Below the pieces are notes generated by a model, which saw nothing but the letters and a program-made list of their open reading frames with translations, was not told the DNA's origin and searched no databases. A DNA stretch of 64,000 nucleotides, from positions 2,666,001-2,730,000 of the forward strand of contig NZ_OZ242038.1 in assembly GCF_965205175.1 (NCBI RefSeq), read 5' to 3'. The translations under genes were made by a program, and so were the position numbers. Positions within the stretch are counted from its first letter, which is position 1, and each line of letters begins with the position of its first letter. Positions 43,084 through 50,880 of the stretch are shown in pieces. The stretch is from Poriferisodalis sp965205175 (lineage in GTDB: Bacteria > Actinomycetota > Acidimicrobiia > Acidimicrobiales > Poriferisodalaceae).

Positions 43084-44529
43084 ATGCTCATCGATAGAGA
43101 GGCAGAGGCGCAGCACTTGCGAGAGCTGGCCGATTCGGGCCGGTTCGCCTTGGCGCTGGTGCGGGGGCGACGGCGGGTCGGCAAGACGTACTTGCTGAAC
43201 AGTCTTTGGCCGGCTGAACGGGTCCTCTACTACATCGCCTCCGACACTGGCGCTCAGGTCAACCGACGCGCCTTGGTCGATCAGGCGGCCCGCTGGTCCG
43301 GTACTGAGCTACGCGCCGATGACTACCCCACCTGGCGCACGTTGTTCGGCATGCTGCTCAGCCTGCGACCCGATGCTTCTACCGTCATCGTCATCGACGA
43401 GTTTCAGTACCTCTCCGAGGGTTCGCGAGGCCTCCGCGAAGTAACTTCGGAGCTGAACGCCGTGTGGGAGCTGCCACAGCAACGGCGAACTGCACCGTTG
43501 CTGCTCGTGCTGTCGGGTTCGTCATTGTCCTTGCTGGCAGAACTCGAACGCGGCGGATCACCGCTGTACGGACGGCTCGACGCGTCGTTGGTACTGACAC
43601 CCTTCGACTATCTCGACGCCGGCCAGATGGTGCCGCAGTTCGCGGCAGCCGACAAAGTAGGCGCGTATGCTTCGTTCGGGGGGATGCCCGCATACTTGGC
43701 GCGCATCGACAGTTCGCTGGCGCTCGATCAGAACATCGTCAGCGGGCTGCTGGCGGACTCAGGGTCTGTCCGACATCTCGTGCATTCGGCGATCGAGCAG
43801 CAAGAAGGGCTGCGCAACGTGGCCCGCTACCGCGCGATCCTGGCAAGCGTCGGCGTGGGTCGGCCGACTGCGGGTAGCATCGCGGCCTCGATCGGTGTTT
43901 CGAGGGAGACGATCCGCCATCAGCTGCAGCACCTGGTCGATCTCTCGATGCTCTCCGCGTCTGCAAATTTCGGCACCGACCGCGGCATCCGCTACCGGCT
44001 CGCTGACCCGGCTGAGCGCTTCTACTACGGCATCACGCTGCCGCTGGAGTCGGCGATCGCCACCGCGGGCGCCGAGCAGGTGTGGCGTACGCACGTCATG
44101 CCTCAGCAGTGGCCGACCTACGTCGGCCAACATGTCTTCGAGGATGTCGCTGCACAGGCATACCAGCGCTGGGGCGCGGAGCGCGAGCTTCCTGCGGTGC
44201 CCGATTGGAAGCGCTGGAGCGGCCGAGACCGCACTGGACGGCACGTGGAGATCGACCTTGTGGGCCGCACACTCAATGGCGCCGTGATCACCGGATCAGT
44301 GAAGTTCCGCTCCCGTCCGGCCGATGCGCGCACCTATCTCACACATGTCGATGCGCTGCAGCGACTCGCCGACAGCGGCCACGGCTGGGCCCACGAGGCA
44401 CTGGAGGCCGACGCTGCGTTCTACTTCGTATCGGCGAGCGGCTTCAGCGACTCATTCCGCGAAGTCGTCGAGCCGCGCCGCAGGGCGGTCTGCTGGACGC
44501 TGGACGACCTGTATCCGGGGGCAGGCTGA
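43084..44529 (+). CDS. ATP-binding protein, ATPase_2/DUF234 type
   Basis: A 481-residue STAND-like P-loop protein. The N terminus has REAEAQHLRELAD, then Walker A VRGRRRVGKTYLL and Walker B VIVIDEFQYLSEG; sensor-like LVLSGSSLSLL follows. A winged helix (SIAASIGVSRETIRHQLQHL) is next, and the C-terminal ~150 residues form a DUF234 nuclease-like domain (WSGRDRTGRHVEIDLVGR with a possible D/ExK core at VKFRS). This family is common in Archaea and Actinobacteria and is often linked to toxin or mobile loci; its function is not known. An 11-bp palindrome lies upstream. Confidence 0.82.
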   Translation: MLIDREAEAQHLRELADSGRFALALVRGRRRVGKTYLLNSLWPAERVLYYIASDTGAQVNRRALVDQAARWSGTELRADDYPTWRTLFGMLLSLRPDASTVIVIDEFQYLSEGSRGLREVTSELNAVWELPQQRRTAPLLLVLSGSSLSLLAELERGGSPLYGRLDASLVLTPFDYLDAGQMVPQFAAADKVGAYASFGGMPAYLARIDSSLALDQNIVSGLLADSGSVRHLVHSAIEQQEGLRNVARYRAILASVGVGRPTAGSIAASIGVSRETIRHQLQHLVDLSMLSASANFGTDRGIRYRLADPAERFYYGITLPLESAIATAGAEQVWRTHVMPQQWPTYVGQHVFEDVAAQAYQRWGAERELPAVPDWKRWSGRDRTGRHVEIDLVGRTLNGAVITGSVKFRSRPADARTYLTHVDALQRLADSGHGWAHEALEADAAFYFVSASGFSDSFREVVEPRRRAVCWTLDDLYPGAG

Positions 44530-44557
44530 CGGTGTCCGCTCTGCCTTAGGAGTTGGC

Positions 44558-45373
44558 TCAGTCGTCGCTGCTATCGACGGGACCGATGCCGAAGCTGATC
44601 TGACCGAGGGGTCCGAAGTCGGCCACGACGGCATCGCCTGGACCAATGGTGCGGGCACGGATGAACGAGCCCGACAATACGGCGTGGCCGGCGGACATGG
44701 CCACGCCGAACTCGTCGAGCTTGCGTGCGAGCCAGGCCACCGAGTTGAGCGGGTTGCCCATGACCGCTGCGGCGGTGCCGGATTCCTCCAAGTCGCCGTT
44801 GAGGTACAGCGCCCCGCCGATGTGGCGAATGTCGACGTCGGTCAGCTCGGTCGGACGTCCGCCCGCGATGATGAACCCGCACGAGGCGGCGTCGGCGATG
44901 CTGTCCACCACGCCTGCTTGAGTGCTGCGCCGGTTGTAGCGCCGGTCCACGACTTCGACGGCGGGCAGGATGAACTCGGTGGCCCGAATGACGTCGATGG
45001 CGTTGGTGTCGGGACCGCCGAGGTCGGACTTCAGCACGAACACGAGCTCGATCTCCACCAGCGGCGCGTTGAGCATGGAGGCGGGCACGATCGAGCCCTC
45101 GTCGAGGAACCAGTTGTCGAACAGCGTTCCGTAGTCGGGCTCGGTGGCGCCGGTGGTGGAGCGCATGGCTTTGGAGGTCAAGCCCACCTTGTGGCCCTTG
45201 ATCACGCGACCGGCCGCAACCTTGGCGTCGGTGACGTACTGGCCGATGGCGTACGCGTCCTCGATGTCGGCGCCTGAGTAGGTGTCGGTGATCGGGTCGA
45301 TCCACTCGCGGGTGTTCTCGGCGTGAAGCAGCGCAGCCGCTGCTTCACGTCGCTGCTGGTCAGTCATCGCCAT
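44558..45373 (-). CDS. 2-keto-4-pentenoate hydratase-like protein (MhpD/HpaH family)
   Basis: A 271-residue FAH-fold hydratase acting on 2-hydroxypenta-2,4-dienoates in meta-cleavage of aromatics. GHKVGLTSKAMRS, YGTLFDNWFLDEGS, the metal-binding VEIELVFVL and GGPDTNAIDVIRATEFILPAVEVVDRR are recognisable, as is GNPLNSVAWLARKLDEFG. GGAG precedes the ATG. No ring-cleavage dioxygenase is adjacent, so its pathway context is incomplete. It converges with the ATPase gene. Confidence 0.9.
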   Translation of the reverse strand: MAMTDQQRREAAAALLHAENTREWIDPITDTYSGADIEDAYAIGQYVTDAKVAAGRVIKGHKVGLTSKAMRSTTGATEPDYGTLFDNWFLDEGSIVPASMLNAPLVEIELVFVLKSDLGGPDTNAIDVIRATEFILPAVEVVDRRYNRRSTQAGVVDSIADAASCGFIIAGGRPTELTDVDIRHIGGALYLNGDLEESGTAAAVMGNPLNSVAWLARKLDEFGVAMSAGHAVLSGSFIRARTIGPGDAVVADFGPLGQISFGIGPVDSSDD

Positions 45374-45522
45374 GTCCGGACTCCATCGCTGTCGTTACGG
45401 GACGCTCGCCGCTGTCGGCGCGCCACCGTCTGCCTTTGCGCTTGCGGCTTGTGCGGCACCTGCATGTCGCGCACCGTGACTGTTGGCCGTGGGTGCAGGC
45501 GAGCAGCCGGCTAGCGGGTCCG

Positions 45523-46164
45523 CTAGTAGGTAGGGGTGCCCCACGTCTCGTCGAAGACGATGTCCGACAGCGGCAGGCGGTCGAGTTTGCGCGGGAAGGG
45601 CGTGGCCCGGTAGCCGACGGCGATGTGGGCGGCCGTAGCAACACCTTCGGGGATGCTCAGCATCTCTGCGACTTGGGGCTCGTACATGCACAGCAGCGTC
45701 GTGAGCGCCGTTCCCAGGCCGGCCTCACGGCAGCCGAGCAGGAAGTTCTGCACGGCGGGGTAGATCGAGCCTCCGCCCACGACGCTCAGCCGGTCCAGCT
45801 CGGTGTCGGTGGGATGCAGGCCGTCGATGTAGCCGCATGCCACCACGATGACCGGCACGTCGGCGAAGTGCTCAGCGAAGTGGTCGGCGCGGTCGAGCAG
45901 ACGGCTGGTCTTGTCTCCGATGATGTCGATGTCGCCGGATCGTGCCATACCGAGGTAGGCCTTCCACGGCTCGAGGTACCACTCCTGCAGCTGGCGCTTC
46001 TTGGCTTCGTCGCGAACCACGATGAAGCGCGTCGGCTGACGGTTGCCCCCCTGGGGCGCGTGGCGTGCGTAGTCGAATGCCCGCTCCAGCGTTGCGTCCG
46101 ACACCGGGTCGGTCGTGAAGTACCGCGTCGTCATCGAGGTGAGGACTGCTTCGCCGAGATCCAT
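45523..46164 (-). CDS. Nitroreductase-family FMN protein
   Basis: A 213-residue nitroreductase: TRYFTTDPVSDATLERAFDYARHAPQGGNRQPTRF is the FMN-binding N terminus, and REAGLGTALTTLLC and AAHIAVGYRATPFPRK are the conserved later elements. The substrate is unknown (nitro compounds, enones or flavin turnover). GGAG seven bases upstream favours ATG 46164 over the TTG two codons earlier. Confidence 0.9.
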   Translation of the reverse strand: MDLGEAVLTSMTTRYFTTDPVSDATLERAFDYARHAPQGGNRQPTRFIVVRDEAKKRQLQEWYLEPWKAYLGMARSGDIDIIGDKTSRLLDRADHFAEHFADVPVIVVACGYIDGLHPTDTELDRLSVVGGGSIYPAVQNFLLGCREAGLGTALTTLLCMYEPQVAEMLSIPEGVATAAHIAVGYRATPFPRKLDRLPLSDIVFDETWGTPTY

Positions 46165-46218
46165 GGCCAACTCCGTTCTGTGATTCCTGCAGATCAGGGC
46201 TCATCGCTGCTGGCAGAT

Positions 46219-46244
46219 GCCTGCTCGTTGCGCCTGCTCGTTGC
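46219..46244. repeat. Two tandem 13-bp repeats
   Basis: GCCTGCTCGTTGC is repeated exactly at 46219-46231 and 46232-46244, in the 196-bp gap between the nitroreductase start and the 13E12 gene stop. No function is apparent. Confidence 0.5.
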
Positions 46245-46360
46245 GCTGGCTGCCGATAGCGGCTTCCCAACGCGCTGTCGCCCGAATGCTTCACAGTAAC
46301 CGCCCCGCTCGATCATTGCTCAAATCCGCCAACAAGTTCGAGTCCACACAGAGAGCACCG

Positions 46361-48403
46361 TCAGGGCGCTCGAGGCTGGGTAGCTTCGTGTCGCGCTTCG
46401 TGTCGCGCTTCGTGTCGCGCTTCGTGTCGCGTGCCGTCAGACCGGTTTGACCCACTGGGTTGTCTTGACCCGCTGGGTTGTCTCGACCCCCTGGGGCGGC
46501 CTTCATTCGTAGGTCGAACTTCTGCTGCTGACTGAGCGCCGGAGTGGGAGCGGGACGGAACCCAGCCGTGCGGGCCAGCCACGAACCGAAAGCCGTGCTC
46601 GTGGAGGTGCTGATGGTGGGCGTGGCACAGCAGCACCAGGTTGTCCAAGTCGGTGGTTCCGTTGTTCGCCCAATGGACGACGTGGTGAGCATCGCAACGC
46701 GACGGGGGTGCATCGCAGCCGGGCCACTGGCAGTGCTTGTCGCGTGCGACGAGCAACCTCCTCAGCCGGAGAGGCACGGTACGCCGGGCACGTCCGATGT
46801 CCGCTGAGCCGCCCGGTCCCCTCAACACGATGGGAATGATCTCCGCATCGCACGCGAGGCGGCGCACGGTCTCGGGCTCAAGTTCGGTCCCCGCGTCGGT
46901 GAAGCCAGCCTCGTCGAGATGGCCGCGCAGTGCGTCGAGGCTGATGGTCACGCTGATCTGGCTGCTGCCCAGCCGCTGCATCGGCGCTCCCGCCGATACC
47001 GCCGATACCGCGCAGTAAGAGCCACACTCGCCTCCATCACCCAGGCCGTAAAGGGCGGCGCCCACAACTCCCGCCGACACCACCCTGTCAGAGCTGCGCT
47101 GGTCAGCTTGGCGGTCGCGGATTTGGCTGTGTTGGTCTTGCCGCGATTGTTCTTGCGGCGATTGCGCTTGCCGCGGTCGTTCTCGCTGCGTCGCGGGATC
47201 GAACAGTGGCCGACTCGCAGCCGCGGGCCGAGTGCCGGCTTGGAAGCCCATAAGCAAGTGCGATGCGGAGAACTGCGCGTCGGCCGACTCGACGCCACTC
47301 GAACCTCCAGCGTTAGCGGATTGAGTGCTCGGCCGGCCAGCAGCCGTCGTCCGGGCGGACTCGTCGCTGGCGCGCTGGTGGTCAGCCCGAGCACCGGCGC
47401 ACAATCTCTCGACGATCGCGGCGTCTTCGGCAGTCAGGGTCACCCCGGCCAATGCGTATGCGAGCGTGTCGGCGTCGCGCTGGGCTGGTGTGCGCCTGTT
47501 CGTGCGCTGCAACTTGTCGTGGTGCCACAGGGCGCGCCGCAATGGATCCAGCGCCGCTTCGACGCGGGCGCCAGTCTCAGGATCGAAGCTCGCCCACAGC
47601 CGAACCATCCCGTCGTGGTTGCGACCCCAGCCGGCGCCACGCGCCGTGCGTTGGCGATCAAACCGTTGGGCAGCCGTCTCGACGCTGTGCTGCCGCTCGG
47701 CTTCGCGCACCTGTCGCCGTGTGCTGTCAGTGTTGCTCGCCGCGGCGGCGGACACGAGCCCAGCACGGACTGGCTCGGGCACCCTCGCATCGCACAGCAC
47801 TTCAGCCTGCATCGGATTGATCGCCCCCTCGTTGAGAGCCTCACGAACCGCAGCGTGGTCACGCGCCTTTGCGGCGACGCGATGCAGCCGGCGTGCTTCT
47901 CGCTCGGAGACGCCGGTGGCATCGCGCACGGTCAGATGCGGCTTCGCATCGGGGACCGCACCGGATTGGCGCAGCTCCTCGAGCGCGCCCAGCACGTCCA
48001 CCCGGTAGCCCGCCAGACTGTTCGCCAGCCGCTCGATGCTCGCCAGCACCCCTACCAGATCGTCGCGGGACAGCTCAGCGAGTTCACCCCCGCTCAAACG
48101 TCTCAGCGCCAGCATCTCCGGCGCTGATGTCGAGCCGCCTCGCTCCGTATTGGGCTCTCGCGTCGTGGGCACGTCTGCGACCAGCGTCCCCGGGCGCACG
48201 GTGGAGCGGCCGCTAACGCGGTGCGACTCGGGGGTGCGGGGAACCTCTGCGCTGCCGAGGCTGCAGGCTGCCCCCGCCCATTCGCTGCCGCTACCGGTCT
48301 CGTCGCCGGCTGCCGGTTCGAACGCATCTTGCAAGCGGCCGTGAACGCCGCTGGCATCGGTGCCCTTGGTACCCCGCAAGCCGCTCAAGCCACTTCTGAA
48401 CAT
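46361..48403 (-). CDS. 13E12-repeat / DUF222 HNH endonuclease
   Basis: A ~680-residue protein. The DUF222 region (~100-270) has LRRLSGGELAELSRDDLVGVL and the relic-type EALNEGAINPMQAEVL. A C-terminal HNH nuclease (~530-620) has RDKHCQWPGCDAPPSRCDAHHVVHW, NNGTTDLDNLVLLCHAHHQHLHE. Between them is a Gln/Ser/Arg-rich linker. The tail repeats ARHE four times. 13E12 proteins are a multicopy actinobacterial family related to mobile HNH nucleases. ATG 48403 is chosen because TACGGT lies 7 nt upstream; the frame is open further but overlaps the next gene in antisense register. Confidence 0.85.
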   Translation of the reverse strand: MFRSGLSGLRGTKGTDASGVHGRLQDAFEPAAGDETGSGSEWAGAACSLGSAEVPRTPESHRVSGRSTVRPGTLVADVPTTREPNTERGGSTSAPEMLALRRLSGGELAELSRDDLVGVLASIERLANSLAGYRVDVLGALEELRQSGAVPDAKPHLTVRDATGVSEREARRLHRVAAKARDHAAVREALNEGAINPMQAEVLCDARVPEPVRAGLVSAAAASNTDSTRRQVREAERQHSVETAAQRFDRQRTARGAGWGRNHDGMVRLWASFDPETGARVEAALDPLRRALWHHDKLQRTNRRTPAQRDADTLAYALAGVTLTAEDAAIVERLCAGARADHQRASDESARTTAAGRPSTQSANAGGSSGVESADAQFSASHLLMGFQAGTRPAAASRPLFDPATQRERPRQAQSPQEQSRQDQHSQIRDRQADQRSSDRVVSAGVVGAALYGLGDGGECGSYCAVSAVSAGAPMQRLGSSQISVTISLDALRGHLDEAGFTDAGTELEPETVRRLACDAEIIPIVLRGPGGSADIGRARRTVPLRLRRLLVARDKHCQWPGCDAPPSRCDAHHVVHWANNGTTDLDNLVLLCHAHHQHLHEHGFRFVAGPHGWVPSRSHSGAQSAAEVRPTNEGRPRGSRQPSGSRQPSGSNRSDGTRHEARHEARHEARHEATQPRAP
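46384..46431 (-). repeat. Four exact 12-bp tandem repeats in the 13E12 C-terminus
   Basis: CTTCGTGTCGCG is repeated four times in phase, encoding RHEA units. In-phase repeats keep the frame whatever the copy number, so length polymorphism is likely. Confidence 0.8.
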
Positions 48404-48410
48404 GCGGTAC

Positions 48411-48416
48411 ACCGTA
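48411..48416 (-). promoter_or_regulatory. -10 box (TACGGT) for leaderless 13E12 gene
   Basis: TACGGT on the minus strand is 7 nt before ATG 48403 with no ribosome-binding site. Confidence 0.55.
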
Positions 48417-48449
48417 GGAAGGGGGTGTGACACGACGATCTGGAGAACG

Positions 48450-48537
48450 CGCTGCCGGTGGACGCGCGGCCACGGGAGTCTCGTTAGCAGAAGGCGTCTT
48501 CGCCATCGCCCGCTGCCGGTGGACGCGCAGTCACGGG
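48450..48537. repeat. Pair of 27-bp near-identical direct repeats
   Basis: CGCTGCCGGTGGACGCGC begins each copy at 48450-48476 and 48511-48537; the copies differ at 2 of 27 positions and start 61 bp apart. They lie upstream of the 13E12 gene, between it and the HNH gene cluster. They could be regulator sites or traces of a mobile element. Confidence 0.6.
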
Positions 48538-48633
48538 GCTGTTCACGTCGCAAGACTGCTGTCCCGAGTCCGTAGCCGCTGGAAGCCCGGGCGCTGAGTG
48601 AGCACCGGAGAAATGGCGGATTCCTGCAGAGCC

Positions 48634-48644
48634 GGGGGGGGGGG
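48634..48644 (+). repeat. Homopolymer run of 11 G
   Basis: Eleven consecutive G on the plus strand, 6 bp from the stop of the HNH gene at 48651. It is outside the coding frame as annotated, but a frameshift near the 3' end could alter the C terminus. Confidence 0.8.
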
Positions 48645-48650
48645 AGGCAC

Positions 48651-49613
48651 CTATAGCGCTGGGCTGCGGAATACCTCGTCTTCGTGCCAGCGCAGGTGCT
48701 CTTGGCTGACCTTGGACTCGCCCGCACGTGGTGCCGCAAGGTGATGACCCGCCAACGCCATGACGATCTCCTCAGCAGCGTTGCCCCAGCCGACGAACTG
48801 GCCCGAGACCATGATGCAGCGGTCCTGGCGAATGCCGAGCACGCCGCGGTCGAACAGCTTGTGGTGCATGACGCACAGGCACAGACCGTTATTCGTTTCG
48901 TCGGGCCCGCCTTCCGCCCACCACCGCACATGCGCCGCTTCGAGTCCAACCGCTGCGGCATCGAGCCGGCCGTCGTAGCCGCACATCGCGCACCGGTAGC
49001 GATACGCACGCAGCACCTTCACACGGAACTCCGGGTCGCGTCTGCGCTCTGGCACAGGTGCTTCGCGCACGCGCTGAGCGGCGACCGCACCTTCGAGGGC
49101 TGCGATGTCGAGCCCGGCCAACGTGCAGACGTCCTCGTGGAGGCTGGGCGGCCAGTTGGCCTTGAGCAGCGTCTGCACAACATCGCACATCAGCCGACGG
49201 TCAGCCAGCAGCGCAGCCTCGAAGTCAGGTTGCAACTGCCCCACAGTGCCGAGGCGTCTCAGTTGAGCCGCGGTGGGAGAATGAGCGAAGCCTGTCGGCA
49301 GGCGGTCCTTGGCCAGCGCGATACTCGCCCTATCGATGTCAGTCGCACTCACCGTCCATAGGCCATCGCTCTGCAGATGCCAGAACGGTTGCTCGGGATG
49401 CGGCTTCTTGCTCGGTGGCCCGAAGTTACGCAGCAGCCGCAGGAGCGGCAGCTCAAGGCTCTCAAACGTGACGCGCGAGTGGTGATCGTGGAACAACCGC
49501 CCGATCGCGAACAGCAGGAGCAGCGGCTTGTGCGGCGCGCGTCGGCCGAATGATCGGCCTCGCTTGATCGCTCGGACGCGCTCAAGCCAAGCTTCGGCCT
49601 CGGGATTGCTCAC
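48651..49613 (-). CDS. HNH restriction endonuclease of the phosphorothioate-binding type (copy 1)
   Basis: A 320-residue protein resembling SBD-HNH enzymes (ScoMcrA-like) that recognise phosphorothioated DNA. The N-terminal domain has RRAPHKPLLLLFAIGRLF, LLRNFGPPSKKPHPEQPFWHLQ and SDGLWTV, the pattern of the sulfur-binding domain family. HNH: YRCAMCGYDGRLDAAAVGLEAAHV, NNGLCLCVMHHKLFDRGVLG, with CxxC and catalytic His residues. It is paralogous to the next gene along its whole length. GTG 49613 has TACGCT 7 nt upstream, so it may be transcribed independently. The sulfur-binding assignment is by recalled family pattern. Confidence 0.85.
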   Translation of the reverse strand: MSNPEAEAWLERVRAIKRGRSFGRRAPHKPLLLLFAIGRLFHDHHSRVTFESLELPLLRLLRNFGPPSKKPHPEQPFWHLQSDGLWTVSATDIDRASIALAKDRLPTGFAHSPTAAQLRRLGTVGQLQPDFEAALLADRRLMCDVVQTLLKANWPPSLHEDVCTLAGLDIAALEGAVAAQRVREAPVPERRRDPEFRVKVLRAYRYRCAMCGYDGRLDAAAVGLEAAHVRWWAEGGPDETNNGLCLCVMHHKLFDRGVLGIRQDRCIMVSGQFVGWGNAAEEIVMALAGHHLAAPRAGESKVSQEHLRWHEDEVFRSPAL

Positions 49614-49620
49614 GCATCCA

Positions 49621-49626
49621 AGCGTA
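49621..49626 (-). promoter_or_regulatory. -10 box (TACGCT) for leaderless HNH gene 1
   Basis: TACGCT on the minus strand is 7 nt before GTG 49613, so the last gene of the island can be expressed separately from the operon. Confidence 0.6.
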
Positions 49627-49842
49627 GGACGCGGCTTTGCAGCAGCAAGCTGACCGTCTCGATTCAGACGCCGTGCCGTCTCAACAAAGACATCGTGGTG
49701 CTTGGCTCACAACCCATCTCGGATAACGACCTGTGCGAGAGCCTGTGCGGCCCGTGGGCATCGTTACCGGCTCGGCGGAGCGCGAAGCGTTAGCCCACCT
49801 GCCTGCGGCCCCACGCGGCGGCCTATTGCGACAGCGACGGCC

Positions 49843-50814
49843 CTACCTGAGGACGGACCCTGTTGAGAGCGGCGGGCCTCGGAAGACCGTCCGTTCGTGC
49901 CAGCGCCGATGCTGTTCGCTGACCTCGTCGCGCTTCGAGCGCGGCGCGGACACGTCGGCACCCACCAACGCTGTTACAAGCGCATGGTCAGCGCGGCCCC
50001 ACCCGCGGAACTGCTCAGAGACCATGATGCGCCGATCCGCAGTAACGCCCAGCACACCACGGTCGAAGAGCTGACGATGTATGACACACAGGCACAGGCC
50101 GTTGTCCACAGAGTCCGGCCCACCTGCCTTTCGCCAACGCACATGCGCGGCAGCGAGGCCGACGGCGGCTGCGCCCAAGCGTCCGCCGTAGCCGCACATG
50201 GCACACCGATAGCTGTAGGCGTTCAGCACCCACTCCCGGAACATGGGGTTGTGTCGGTGTTCCGGCGGCAGGCTTTCGGGCATCCGTTGAGCAGCAACGG
50301 ACTCTTCAAGCACGGCGACATCCAATCCGACCATCTCGCAGATGTCCTCATGCAGGCCGGATGTCCAGTTGGTGTCGAGCAGCAACAGCACCGCATCGCG
50401 CATGAACCGGCGGTCGCGCAACAGAGCAGTCTCGAAGCTGGGATCCAAACGCCCGATGGCACCCAGGCGCCTCAACTCTGCGGGTGTCGGAGTCCGCGCG
50501 AAGTCATCCACCGAGAGTTTCCGGCCAGCCGCATCGGCGTCGGCAGCACTGACCGACCACAGACCGTCGCCCTGCAGGTGCCAGAACGGCTTCTCGGGGT
50601 GCAACTGGGCCGTCGGCGGCCCGAATTCGAACAGCAACCCACGGAGCCGCTGCTCGATGCCTTCGAAGGTCATGCGCGAGTTGTGATCGTGCAACAAACG
50701 CCCGATCGCCAACAGCAGCAGCAGCGGCTTGTGTGGCGCCGGCTTGCCGAACGCCTTGCCCTGCTTGAGGTCTCGCAGTCGGCCAAGCCACACTTCGGCA
50801 TCAGCATCACTCAT
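49843..50814 (-). CDS. HNH restriction endonuclease of the phosphorothioate-binding type (copy 2)
   Basis: A 323-residue paralogue of the gene at 48651: KPAPHKPLLLLLAIGRLL, LLFEFGPPTAQLHPEKPFWHLQ, GDGLWSVS, then YRCAMCGYGGRLGAAAVGLAAAHV and DNGLCLCVIHRQLFDRGVLG. One of the tandem His of copy 1 (MHHK) is Arg here (IHRQ), a possible loss of a metal or catalytic ligand. The start at 50814 aligns with copy 1 and has a GGAG site; the frame extends nine codons further. Direct repeats ATACGGT (50832-50838, 50840-50846) lie just upstream. A 230-bp gap with no gene separates the copies. Confidence 0.85.
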   Translation of the reverse strand: MSDADAEVWLGRLRDLKQGKAFGKPAPHKPLLLLLAIGRLLHDHNSRMTFEGIEQRLRGLLFEFGPPTAQLHPEKPFWHLQGDGLWSVSAADADAAGRKLSVDDFARTPTPAELRRLGAIGRLDPSFETALLRDRRFMRDAVLLLLDTNWTSGLHEDICEMVGLDVAVLEESVAAQRMPESLPPEHRHNPMFREWVLNAYSYRCAMCGYGGRLGAAAVGLAAAHVRWRKAGGPDSVDNGLCLCVIHRQLFDRGVLGVTADRRIMVSEQFRGWGRADHALVTALVGADVSAPRSKRDEVSEQHRRWHERTVFRGPPLSTGSVLR

Positions 50815-50880
50815 GCTCCGCGTTTGGCCAGATACGGTCATACGGTAGGGAAATCAGGCAGCATCAAGGCTCACCTGTCC

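Noticed and set aside
46384..46431. Short tandem repeats as a CRISPR array
   Set aside because: Units are 12 bp, contiguous, in frame and without spacers; they encode RHEA repeats.
48404..49009. Upstream 200-codon extension of the 13E12 protein
   Set aside because: It runs antisense-like through the HNH gene 1 region in another frame and is Cys/Arg-rich; a -10 box selects ATG 48403.
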